From Bacteroidales bacterium (lineage in GTDB: Bacteria; Bacteroidota; Bacteroidia; Bacteroidales; F082), in the NCBI GenBank assembly GCA_016284305.1, contig JAEEON010000005.1, forward strand, positions 1 to 64,000: DNA of 64,000 nucleotides, read 5' to 3'. Of the stretch, positions 25,227 through 33,509 are shown piece after piece. The notes below the pieces were generated by a model that saw only the letters and a list, made by a program, of their open reading frames with translations, was not told the origin of the DNA and did not search any database. A program made the translations under genes and the position numbers. Position 1 is the first letter of the stretch. Every line of letters starts with the position of its first letter.

Positions 25227-27971
25227 TCATCCACACTTGGAATGACCACATTGGGTGCATAGCATACACCCGTCTTGGTAAATGATCGAGTTCTGACCGC
25301 AAACAGGACAAACTTTGCCTACGATCTTCATCCCGTCGGGAACGTATTTCTTCAAAGCCCTAACGATGCCGTTCTTCCAAGTGTTGATGTTCTCTTCCTC
25401 GACGGTCAGGTTTTGGATCAGTTCAATGACATAGTTGATGGGCATGCCGTGTCTCAAGATGCCCGAGATTAGTTTGGCGTAGTTCCAGTATTCCTTGTTG
25501 AACATGCGTGACAATCCCTGGATGGTAACGGGATAGCCGCCTTTGTCGAGGTACTGGAAGTCGTATCGAGAGGCCTCTCCTTTGTTCTTTTCTTTGATGA
25601 TAAGGCCTTTCTCTACGAAAGGAGGAAGGAAAATTTCGTCAGCGTTGCCGATGAAGATTTCATAGGGTTTGTCATGAAGCTTGCCCACGAAAGCGATCCA
25701 CTTCTCGTAGTTGTTTTGGAAGCGCACTACGTCGCACTCCAGCTCTTTGGGACGTTGTGGCGCAGAACTCATCTTGATATCACTCGGACGCTCCGTGTCT
25801 TCTGTCTTCTGTTTTCTGTCTTCTGCCTTCTTTTCTTCTTTCTTTTCTTCTTTTGCCACCAACACTCCGTCACGTGATCCATCACGATAAATGGTCATGC
25901 CTTTGCAACCACTCTCCCAGGCGGTCATGTAGATTTGACTCACCAACTCCTCGGTGGTTTCCTTAGGCACGTTGACGGTGACGCTAATGGAATGATCGAC
26001 CCACTTCTGCATGCTGCCCTGCATCTTCACCTTGTTCACCCAGTCGATGTCGTTGGCCGTAGCTTTATAATACGGTGACTTGGCAATAATCTCTTGCAGC
26101 TTCTCATCGTCGTATTGGGTCACCTCATCGACGTTATACCCGTTGACTTCAAGCCAAGTGAGGAACTTGTGATGGAATACGTTGTATTCCTCGAAGGCAT
26201 TACCCACGCTGTCGATGAAGGTGGGCTTGGTATCTTTGTCGTTGGCGTTGACCTTGCGGCGACGTTTGTAGGCGACCATGAACACAGGTTCGATGCCTGA
26301 AGTGGTCTGGGTGCAAATGCTCACTGTTCCAGTAGGGGCAATAGTCAGCATGGCGATGTTGCGACGGCCAACACGGCACATCCGTTGATAGAGATCTTCG
26401 TCCAAGGCGCGCAGACGTTTGATGAAGGGGTTGTTCTCTTCGCGTTTGGCATCGTACATTGGGAACTTGCCACGTTCTTCGGCCAAGTTAACCGATGAGC
26501 GGTAGGCATTGTATGCAAGGAGTTTTTGGATCTCGGTGGAGAAAGCAATGGCTTCGTCGGTGCCGTAACGTTTTCCCAAAGCGGCTAGCATGTCGCCTTC
26601 AGCGGTGATGCCGATACCTGTTCGACGGCCCAACAAGCATTTCTCGCGGATATTCTTCCAAAGATTCAGCTCGATGCGTTTCACTTCCAAGTCTTCCGGG
26701 TCAGAGTTGATCTTGTCGAGGATGGCGTCGATCTTCTCAATCTCGAGATCGATGATGTCATCCATCATACGTTGGGCGATGGCCACATGTTTCGAGAACT
26801 TTTGGTGGTTGAAGCGTGCCTCAGTGGTGAAGGGCTTGTCAACGTAACTGTATAAATTGATGGCGATTAGTCGGCAACTGTCGTAAGCGCACAACGGAAT
26901 CTCACCACAAGGATTGGTGCTCAAAGTCTTGAAGCCGAGGTCGGCATAGCAGTCCGGAATCGACTCGCGGATAATAGTGTCCCAGAACATCACACCCGGT
27001 TCTGCCGACTTCCAGGCGTTGTGGATGATTTTGTTCCACAGGGCGCGGGCATCTACCTCCTTGGTGTATTTCGGGGTGGGGGAGTCGATGGGATATTGCT
27101 GGATGAAAGGCTTGTTATCCTTTACGCATTGCATGAACTCGTCAGAGAGCCGTACTGAGATGTTGGCGTTGGTGATCTTGCCTTGGGTCATTTTGGCATC
27201 GATGAAAGCCTCTGAGTCGGGGTGTTTGATGCTGATGGTCATCATCAAAGCTCCTCGGCGACCGTCTTGGGCCACCTCTTTGGTCGAGTTGGAGAACCGT
27301 TCCATGAAAGGAACGACACCCGTGGAGGTGAGAGCGCAGTTTTTCACGGGACTGCCCGTCGGACGGATGTGTGACAAGTCATGACCAACACCGCCGCGAC
27401 GTTTCATCAGCTGCACCTGCTCTTGGTCGGTCTTCATGATCCCACCGTAAGAGTCGGACTGTCCTTTGTTGCCGATAACGAAGCAGTTCGAGAGCGAGGA
27501 AATTTGGAAGTCATTGCCAATACCCGTCATGGGACTGCCTTGGGGAACGATATATTTGAAGTCCTTCATCACCTCGAAGATCTCCTCCTCGGTCATGGGA
27601 TTCGGATAACGCTTCTCGATACGGGCAATTTCACGAGCGATACGGTGATGCATATCATCGGGAGTCAGCTCATAAATGTTGCCGTCGCTGTCCTTAAGAG
27701 CATATTTGTTGGCCCAAACGTCTGCTGCTAAGGTGTCGCCATGGAAGTATTCCTTGGCAGCCTCCTTGACCTGGTCAAGAGGATAGATTTGAAGCTTCTT
27801 CACCACTTGAACATCCTCTTGGCGCGACAAATCTTTGCTCTCAAAACTCACATTCTGCCGGGCTTCCAAGATCTTGTCGTGTCCGTTCTTAGCCTCTACG
27901 CCCTGATTCTCAAACTCTAACTCGCTGAATAAGGTCTGCTCTTCCACAACAGGCTGACGTTTGTTCTTCAT
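25227..27971 (-). CDS. nrdJ: Adenosylcobalamin-dependent (class II) ribonucleotide reductase
   Basis: A 914-residue enzyme reducing ribonucleotides to deoxyribonucleotides with an adenosylcobalamin-generated radical. Visible motifs include SNCFVIG, NPCGEIPL with an active-site Cys, and APTGTVSIC. A C-terminal zinc-type cysteine cluster (CPVCGQ...CTQCG) resembles redox tails of this class. A Lys/Glu-rich stretch at about residues 704-735 is encoded by purine-rich heptad repeats and looks like an inserted linker. No cobalamin riboswitch was seen upstream. It has a terminator right after the stop. Confidence 0.93.
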   Translation of the reverse strand: MKNKRQPVVEEQTLFSELEFENQGVEAKNGHDKILEARQNVSFESKDLSRQEDVQVVKKLQIYPLDQVKEAAKEYFHGDTLAADVWANKYALKDSDGNIYELTPDDMHHRIAREIARIEKRYPNPMTEEEIFEVMKDFKYIVPQGSPMTGIGNDFQISSLSNCFVIGNKGQSDSYGGIMKTDQEQVQLMKRRGGVGHDLSHIRPTGSPVKNCALTSTGVVPFMERFSNSTKEVAQDGRRGALMMTISIKHPDSEAFIDAKMTQGKITNANISVRLSDEFMQCVKDNKPFIQQYPIDSPTPKYTKEVDARALWNKIIHNAWKSAEPGVMFWDTIIRESIPDCYADLGFKTLSTNPCGEIPLCAYDSCRLIAINLYSYVDKPFTTEARFNHQKFSKHVAIAQRMMDDIIDLEIEKIDAILDKINSDPEDLEVKRIELNLWKNIREKCLLGRRTGIGITAEGDMLAALGKRYGTDEAIAFSTEIQKLLAYNAYRSSVNLAEERGKFPMYDAKREENNPFIKRLRALDEDLYQRMCRVGRRNIAMLTIAPTGTVSICTQTTSGIEPVFMVAYKRRRKVNANDKDTKPTFIDSVGNAFEEYNVFHHKFLTWLEVNGYNVDEVTQYDDEKLQEIIAKSPYYKATANDIDWVNKVKMQGSMQKWVDHSISVTVNVPKETTEELVSQIYMTAWESGCKGMTIYRDGSRDGVLVAKEEKKEEKKAEDRKQKTEDTERPSDIKMSSAPQRPKELECDVVRFQNNYEKWIAFVGKLHDKPYEIFIGNADEIFLPPFVEKGLIIKEKNKGEASRYDFQYLDKGGYPVTIQGLSRMFNKEYWNYAKLISGILRHGMPINYVIELIQNLTVEEENINTWKNGIVRALKKYVPDGMKIVGKVCPVCGQNSIIYQDGCMLCTQCGHSKCG
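25796..25830. repeat. GAAGNNA-type heptads inside nrdJ
   Basis: On the minus strand: GAAGGCA, GAAGACA, GAAAACA, GAAGACA, GAAGACA. Translated in the nrdJ frame they give part of the charged linker KAEDRKQKTEDTE. The first unit and the family match the intergenic copy at 51212-51232. Confidence 0.7.
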
Positions 27972-28033
27972 ATCTCGTTGAAAATTATATATTTAAAACA
28001 GGCAAACCAAGGTTGCCACTCGCTTAAATTGCG

Positions 28034-28050
28034 TTTGCTAAATTAGCAAA
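28034..28050. promoter_or_regulatory. 17-bp palindrome upstream of nrdJ
   Basis: Arms TTTGCTAA and TTAGCAAA flank a single central A, about 63 bases upstream of the nrdJ start. It could be an operator for a dimeric repressor. No regulator is assigned. Confidence 0.4.
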
Positions 28051-28063
28051 GAGAAAGCACATT

Positions 28064-28118
28064 GGGAAGGGAAAAATGCTTTTTCCGCCCTTGTTTTTAT
28101 CAACAATTGGTGTTGATA
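28064..28118 (-). terminator. Hairpins after the 1,066-residue protein gene
   Basis: Two hairpins lie just beyond the stop. One has an 8-bp stem (28098-28105/28111-28118). The other has A7-like/T7-like arms 28070-28076/28080-28086 with an outer GGG/CCC. The second resembles a bidirectional terminator whose T-tract is part of the stem. Confidence 0.45.
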
Positions 28119-28120
28119 AA

Positions 28121-31100
28121 TTAGAAGTCCAAACTGAAGGAAAGATAGTATTTCGGCTTCCGATTGATGTGCCCGTCGTCGATGCCCCAAGCCATGTCAC
28201 CTCGCACAAAATAGCCAAACAAGGTGGTCCTCAGCCCGAAACCAAAACCACCCACGATGGGCTCCTTCATCTGGGTCACGCTGATATCGAGGTTGCCATC
28301 GTGATAATGTGAAGTATAAAGCGAATTGGAGGGATCATAAGGGTTCCATCCAGTCCAAGCAGTGCCGATGTCACCGAAGGCCACAAGTTGGAAGTTCTTG
28401 ATGAACTGCATATTGATTGGCCGGTCAAGCAAATAACTGAACACGGGGAAACGAAGCTCGCTGTTGAAGACCACAAAGTTGTTACCGTTGCGGATGTTCT
28501 GGTCGAAACCTCTCATGTTGGTGGCTAAGGTCTGATAGGTATATGGCTGTGTGTAATCAATGGGCGTGCCGTTGTCGAACTTGGCCAAAACCCAATTGTC
28601 AACACCACCCATGTAGTAGATGAGCTTGTTCTGCCCGAAAGAACTACTACCCGCCACACGGTTGGCCCAGATGAAGTTGCGGTGGATGCGGGTATAGTGT
28701 CGGTAGTCGAAGCCTACCACGATGAAGTTCTTGGTCTCCTTGCTGATGGTTTGATAGTATTCAGCAAACAGTTTGCCTCGGCCACCGACATAGATGTTAG
28801 TCTGAAGTTTCTTGGAGTTGTCATACACCAGTTCGCCCCTAACACCACCAAGGTTATCTCTGACAACGCCATCGGCGAGACTGTAGTTGTTGATGGCCAA
28901 GCTGACACGCTTGTCATTACGGAAAATGGCTGTTCCCCTGATGCTCAGGATTTCGCTGAAAGGATAGCTGAGTGTGTAAAAAGCCTCGTGGGTGAAGGTT
29001 CGATAATAATAGTCATAGGCATTGTCCGTGACATACCGATGCAGGGTTAGGCTCTTGTCAATGCGCTTGCTCAAGTCGCGAAAACGAATCACATACTCGT
29101 TGTTAATCAGTGAGGCGTTCAGTTTAACGCCAAGATCGATTTTGTGGTCCTCCATCAGGTCGGTCATTGCAGCGCCTAGGAACATGTTGAAGCCTGAGTT
29201 GAGATAAATGGCAGCACCATTGCCAGAGAAAGGCTGGTAGCTGTAGTTCAGGTAGCTGAAGTCGATCTGACTGGTCATCTCGTCGATGAACAACTCCGTA
29301 TAATAGTTTTGTGGCTTCAGGATGGTGTCTTGGGCACGAACTACAGGAAGAGCAGGTGGAACCTGCGGGCGTCTCACCACAGTGGAGTCTCCCTCCATCG
29401 GAGCCTTTCTCCGAGCCACCCGATAACTGTTTCTGAAACGGTGTTCGGTGGTTTTATTGGGGATGGTAGTCTCTGTTTTCTTTTGCTTCAAGAGTCGCTG
29501 TTGAGCATAAGGACTCATCTGGCGAAGCTCCTGATCCTGCTCACCACCGGGATAATAGGTGGTGTAAACTTTTTGCCCGTCCCTGTCGGGGATCAGCATG
29601 ATCAGCTTCTTCTCCAAGGGGTTGTACGTGTAGTTGATGATGCTCGTTGAATAACTTGTCAACCGACGGTTGGTGCTGAAATAACGATAGTGAACCATGG
29701 TATCGACATGACTGATCGTACTGTCAAAATGGGCTTCATAAAGGTTGTAGAACCCGCTGGAGTCGTTTAAATAGAATAACTTGTTGCCCATGAACGATTT
29801 CGGAAGTATGCTACACGAAATCTGTTGTTCAGTAAGGTTATGCACCACCTTACTCTTACTCCCATAGTCGTAAGCATAGAGGTTGAACTGCTTTCGTTGT
29901 TCACAAGGCTCGACCTGTACCTCAAGGGTGTCGCCTACTCGGTTGGAGCTGAAGATGATCTGGCGGTCGTCGGCACTGAAGACTGGAGTGAGGTCGGTGT
30001 AAAAGTCGTTGGTGATTTGTTCCACCATGTTTGAGAATAGATTGTAAACGAAGATGTCGGGTTTTCCATTTCGGGAGGCTGACAATACTATTTTACGATC
30101 ACGGTGAGCATAGGAAAAAGATGTAATCTTTTGAAATTCAAATAAATAAGTCTTTCCTACCTTTTGGGTCCCCATGTCAAGGTTGCAAAGCTGAAGCTTG
30201 CCTTTTTCTTCGACGATGAACGAAAGGATGCTTCCCGTTGGTTGCCATGCCAGCAAGGGGAAAGAGGTGTCAACCCAGGTGTCGGAGCGGTAGCCCGTCT
30301 TATATAAGCGTTCCTTTTTGCCTGTCCTTAGGTCTTCCACCCAAATACCAATCTTGCCCTCGTCGTTGCTTACATAGGCGATGTGTTTTCCATCGGGACT
30401 GACTGCAGGTTCGGTGAAGGTTCGGTATTTGCGGTACTTTAATGGCATTACTTCGGTAGGTAAGTCTTTGATCAATACCTGATAACGATCTTGATAGAAT
30501 TGGTACCATTGCTTGATCAGCTCCTTGTATTTGACCCCAGTTACGTAAAGTAGGGCTTTTTTGACGTTTTGTGAGTTTTCTGCCAAAGAGATAATTTCGT
30601 TAAATGCCTTGGTTCCGTATTTCTCTTCGATGAACCCCCAAAAGGAGTAGCCGGCGATGATGGCATCTTGGTCGCGTAACTGGTTGAGTTTCTTAAAGTC
30701 GCCAGAAAGGATGCCCCGTTGCAACCGGTCTTCCTTGAAGCTGTCCCAATCTTCGGTGATATAGGCGCAGAGTCCGTTTTGGAACCATTCAGGGACATCG
30801 TACCGGTAGGAATTGCGGATCTGTGAACCAATGGAGACCCCATTCATGGCCTGGCTCATCATCAAATGGGCGATGCCTTCCTGGATCTGTTGCTCGAAAT
30901 CCATGTAGTTGCCATTGAAATAAAGGAACACCTTCGATCCAATGATCTTGGTGACACCGCCGGTATTGCCAGACTCATCTTCGTCGTTGTTGAGGTTGCT
31001 TTGCTTCAGGTCGCCCAAACTGTTGAACACCAAGAACTGCACTTTGCTCCCGAAATGGTGCCCAAACTTGCTTTCCATGCGTGGGATCTCTTTCTTGGCA

Positions 31101-31321
31101 TATTGCATCACGTAGTTGGCCAAGTCGTCACCTCCTTGGTAATAATAGACATCGAAGCTATCATATCGGTAGTAAGACCAATGAAAGTCCTTCCATTGCA
31201 CACGGTTCTTGCCGAACTCCATGCTCATGCCATTGTAAAACTGGGCGTGGGACAACGAAACGACACCTGTCAGCAGGACCAACAGCAGCAGACGTAGGCA
31301 TCGCATCGTTCTCGATATCAT
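28121..31321 (-). CDS. Large exported peptidase-like / TolB-propeller / outer-membrane barrel protein
   Basis: A 1,066-residue envelope protein with a signal peptide ending SHAQ (about residue 27). The N-terminal 270 residues resemble a gluzincin-type peptidase fold (QQIQEGIAHLMMSQ, VPEWFQNGLCAYI), but the usual HExxH is replaced by EGIAH. A TolB-like WD40 propeller (about 300-560) has repeats such as AVSPDGKHIAYVSND. The C-terminal 400 residues look like an Omp85/surface-antigen barrel (NSELRFPVF, AFGDIGTAWTG) ending in a terminal Phe. The function is unknown; related Bacteroidota proteins are annotated only by their propeller. Confidence 0.75.
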   Translation of the reverse strand: MISRTMRCLRLLLLVLLTGVVSLSHAQFYNGMSMEFGKNRVQWKDFHWSYYRYDSFDVYYYQGGDDLANYVMQYAKKEIPRMESKFGHHFGSKVQFLVFNSLGDLKQSNLNNDEDESGNTGGVTKIIGSKVFLYFNGNYMDFEQQIQEGIAHLMMSQAMNGVSIGSQIRNSYRYDVPEWFQNGLCAYITEDWDSFKEDRLQRGILSGDFKKLNQLRDQDAIIAGYSFWGFIEEKYGTKAFNEIISLAENSQNVKKALLYVTGVKYKELIKQWYQFYQDRYQVLIKDLPTEVMPLKYRKYRTFTEPAVSPDGKHIAYVSNDEGKIGIWVEDLRTGKKERLYKTGYRSDTWVDTSFPLLAWQPTGSILSFIVEEKGKLQLCNLDMGTQKVGKTYLFEFQKITSFSYAHRDRKIVLSASRNGKPDIFVYNLFSNMVEQITNDFYTDLTPVFSADDRQIIFSSNRVGDTLEVQVEPCEQRKQFNLYAYDYGSKSKVVHNLTEQQISCSILPKSFMGNKLFYLNDSSGFYNLYEAHFDSTISHVDTMVHYRYFSTNRRLTSYSTSIINYTYNPLEKKLIMLIPDRDGQKVYTTYYPGGEQDQELRQMSPYAQQRLLKQKKTETTIPNKTTEHRFRNSYRVARRKAPMEGDSTVVRRPQVPPALPVVRAQDTILKPQNYYTELFIDEMTSQIDFSYLNYSYQPFSGNGAAIYLNSGFNMFLGAAMTDLMEDHKIDLGVKLNASLINNEYVIRFRDLSKRIDKSLTLHRYVTDNAYDYYYRTFTHEAFYTLSYPFSEILSIRGTAIFRNDKRVSLAINNYSLADGVVRDNLGGVRGELVYDNSKKLQTNIYVGGRGKLFAEYYQTISKETKNFIVVGFDYRHYTRIHRNFIWANRVAGSSSFGQNKLIYYMGGVDNWVLAKFDNGTPIDYTQPYTYQTLATNMRGFDQNIRNGNNFVVFNSELRFPVFSYLLDRPINMQFIKNFQLVAFGDIGTAWTGWNPYDPSNSLYTSHYHDGNLDISVTQMKEPIVGGFGFGLRTTLFGYFVRGDMAWGIDDGHINRKPKYYLSFSLDF

Positions 31322-31342
31322 TTTTTCTCCGAATTAAGCGCA

Positions 31343-31350
31343 CAAAGATA
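31343..31350 (-). promoter_or_regulatory. -7 box for the 1,066-residue protein gene
   Basis: TATCTTTG on the minus strand, 21 bases before the ATG. A TTGG lies about 21 bases further upstream. Confidence 0.55.
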
Positions 31351-31362
31351 GGGAATTATCGC

Positions 31363-31370
31363 TATTTTTG
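31363..31370 (+). promoter_or_regulatory. -7 box for the MBL hydrolase gene
   Basis: TATTTTTG, facing away from the minus-strand box at 31343-31350. The two divergent promoters overlap. Confidence 0.5.
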
Positions 31371-31408
31371 CCCAACAATTCAACAAATAAACCTTTCATC
31401 ATTGTATC

Positions 31409-32053
31409 ATGCTCAAGATCGAATCGTTCGTTTTCAATCCGTTTTCTGAGAATACCTATATTATTTATGATGACACTCGCGAGTGCGTTATCATCGACCC
31501 CGGTTGCTCCACCCCAGGAGAAGAGGATCAACTCTTTGGCTTCATCGACAGCCATCAGCTGAAGCCTATCCTGGCCATCAATACTCATGGCCATGTGGAT
31601 CATACGGTGGGCAACAAGGCGGTCAAGCAACGTTATGGCATCAAGGTGGCCGCCCACGCCGATATCCAGAAGGATCTCATTCGTTCCAGACGCCAGGCTC
31701 CTTATTTTGGGATGATTTGGAAGAACGAGGATGAAATGCCAGATGTTTTCTTAGAAGATGACGAGGTGATTCATGTGGGCAACAGTACTTTGGAGGTTCT
31801 ATGCACGCCGGGTCATGCCCAGGGTAGCATCAGCCTCTATGCCGTCATGGAAGGATGGGTGTTCACGGGTGATGCGCTCTTCTGTCGCAGCATCGGGCGC
31901 ACCGACTTCACCGGAGGCGATTACGAGACCTTGTGCGAAAGCATTCGTTCGCGGTTGTTCACCTTGCCCGATGATACCACGGTGTTCTCGGGGCATGGCG
32001 AGTGCACCACCATTGGCGACGAAAAGGATTTTAATTATTATGTGGCAATGTGA
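31409..32053 (+). CDS. MBL-fold metallo-hydrolase (glyoxalase II-like)
   Basis: A 214-residue metallo-beta-lactamase fold hydrolase. The metal-binding THGHVDH motif (about residues 60-66), a later CTPGHAQGS histidine and FTGDALF aspartate are all present, with a final SGHGECT. Such proteins hydrolyse thioesters or related substrates; the exact substrate cannot be told. It is followed by rocD, which has its own promoter. Confidence 0.88.
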   Translation: MLKIESFVFNPFSENTYIIYDDTRECVIIDPGCSTPGEEDQLFGFIDSHQLKPILAINTHGHVDHTVGNKAVKQRYGIKVAAHADIQKDLIRSRRQAPYFGMIWKNEDEMPDVFLEDDEVIHVGNSTLEVLCTPGHAQGSISLYAVMEGWVFTGDALFCRSIGRTDFTGGDYETLCESIRSRLFTLPDDTTVFSGHGECTTIGDEKDFNYYVAM

Positions 32054-32071
32054 TTTCAATGAAACTTTTCT

Positions 32072-32079
32072 TATCTTTG
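32072..32079 (+). promoter_or_regulatory. -7 box for rocD
   Basis: TATCTTTG lies 44 bases before the ATG, with a TTTC about 19 bases upstream of it. Confidence 0.55.
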
Positions 32080-32123
32080 CCGCTCAAATATGGAATCAAC
32101 AAATCTTTAAATCTTAAATCGAT

Positions 32124-33356
32124 ATGATCGAAAAAATCACGTCATCACAGCAGGCTATGGACCTCGAAGAGAAGTACGGTGCCCATAACTATCACCCGCT
32201 GCCAGTCGTCCTCGCCAAGGGCAAGGGCGCTAAGGTTTGGGATGTCGAAGGAAAAGAGTATTTCGACTTCCTGTCCGCATATTCTGCAGTCAACCAAGGT
32301 CACTGCCACCCGGCCATCATCAAGGCCATGACAGAACAAGCCAACCGTCTCACCCTCAGCTCTCGCGCTTTCTTCAACGACGCTCTGGGCGTTTGGGAGA
32401 AGTATGTCACTGAATATTTCGGCTACGACAAAGTGTTGCCGATGAACTCAGGTGCCGAAGCTGACGAGACTGGCCTGAAGCTGGCTCGCCGTTGGGGTGT
32501 AGTTAAAAAGGGTATCCCGAACGACAAGGTGAAGATCGTTTGCTGCGAAGGCAACTTCCACGGCCGTACCATTACTATCATCACCATGAGCAACGACCCC
32601 GAGTCATATGCCAACTACGGCCCGATGACCCCTGGTTTCATCCGTATCCCCTATAATGATGCTGACGCTCTCGAGAAGGTGCTTGAAGAACAAGGCAACG
32701 AAATCGCTGGTTTCCTGCTGGAGCCTATCCAAGGCGAAGCTGGTGTGTATGTCCCGGATGACGGCTATCTGAAGAAATGCTATGACATCTGCAAGAAGCA
32801 CAACGTATTGTTCATGGCTGATGAGGTGCAGTGCGGTATCGCTCGTACAGGTAAGATGTTGGCCTGCGACCACGAAGGCGTTCGCCCCGACATCCTCATC
32901 CTGGGTAAAGCCCTCGGTGGTGGTGTGGTGCCAGTGTCCTGCGTTTTGGCCGACGACGACATCATGCTCAATATCAAACCTGGTGAGCACGGCTCCACCT
33001 TCGGTGGCAACCCCATCGCCGCCCGCGTGTCTATCGCTGCTCTGCAAGTCATTAAGGACGAGCACTTGATGGAAAACGCCGATCGTCTCGGTAAGATCTT
33101 CCGCGAAGAAATTGGCAAGATCAAGAGTCCGATGATTGAGAAAGTCCGTGGTAAAGGATTGCTCAACGCCGTGATCATCAAACCTAAAGATGGCAAAGAA
33201 GCATGGGATGTGTGCCTGAAGATGCGTGACCTTGGCCTGCTGGCTAAGCCTACCCACCAGCACATCATCCGCTTCGCTCCGCCCTTGGTCATCACCGAGG
33301 CCGAACTTCGCGAAGCTATCGAGATCATCAAGAAGGCCATCGCCTCGTTTGAATGA
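32124..33356 (+). CDS. rocD: Ornithine--oxo-acid transaminase
   Basis: A 410-residue class III PLP aminotransferase converting ornithine and 2-oxoglutarate to glutamate semialdehyde and glutamate. Key segments are [15 protein letters not shown] at the N-terminus (typical of ornithine aminotransferases), [13 protein letters not shown], the PLP aspartate in [12 protein letters not shown], and the Schiff-base lysine in ILGKALGGG. Its length is normal for the family. A palindromic element follows the stop. Confidence 0.92.
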   Translation: MIEKITSSQQAMDLEEKYGAHNYHPLPVVLAKGKGAKVWDVEGKEYFDFLSAYSAVNQGHCHPAIIKAMTEQANRLTLSSRAFFNDALGVWEKYVTEYFGYDKVLPMNSGAEADETGLKLARRWGVVKKGIPNDKVKIVCCEGNFHGRTITIITMSNDPESYANYGPMTPGFIRIPYNDADALEKVLEEQGNEIAGFLLEPIQGEAGVYVPDDGYLKKCYDICKKHNVLFMADEVQCGIARTGKMLACDHEGVRPDILILGKALGGGVVPVSCVLADDDIMLNIKPGEHGSTFGGNPIAARVSIAALQVIKDEHLMENADRLGKIFREEIGKIKSPMIEKVRGKGLLNAVIIKPKDGKEAWDVCLKMRDLGLLAKPTHQHIIRFAPPLVITEAELREAIEIIKKAIASFE

Positions 33357-33393
33357 TTCTCCTCTGATTTGCTAGGAATTGGCGCGCGATAGC

Positions 33394-33477
33394 CGTCATT
33401 GCGAGCGCAGCGAAGCAATCCAGCTTGATCAAAAATGGTCAGGTTGGATTGTTTCGGCCTTAGGCCTCGCAATGACG
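33394..33477. repeat. Palindromic REP/MITE-like element between rocD and the HAD-GNAT gene
   Basis: Perfect outer arms CGTCATTGCGAG (33394-33405) and CTCGCAATGACG (33466-33477) enclose an imperfect inner palindrome (GAAGCAATCCA against TGGATTGTTTC). This is the CGTCATTGCGAG-type repeat also found inside dus. It is open in the frame of the downstream gene. A T-run follows at 33489-33496, so it might also act as a terminator for rocD. Confidence 0.8.
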
Positions 33478-33509
33478 TGCCCGCCGCCTTTTTTTTAAGT
33501 TATAAACGG

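Noticed and set aside
27972-28120. Cobalamin riboswitch upstream of nrdJ
   Set aside because: The gap is too short for a full riboswitch and shows no recognisable B12 box; only a palindrome and terminator-like hairpins are seen.
33435-33509. An N-terminal extension of the HAD-GNAT protein
   Set aside because: It is encoded by the palindromic repeat; the HAD fold begins properly at the ATG at 33510.
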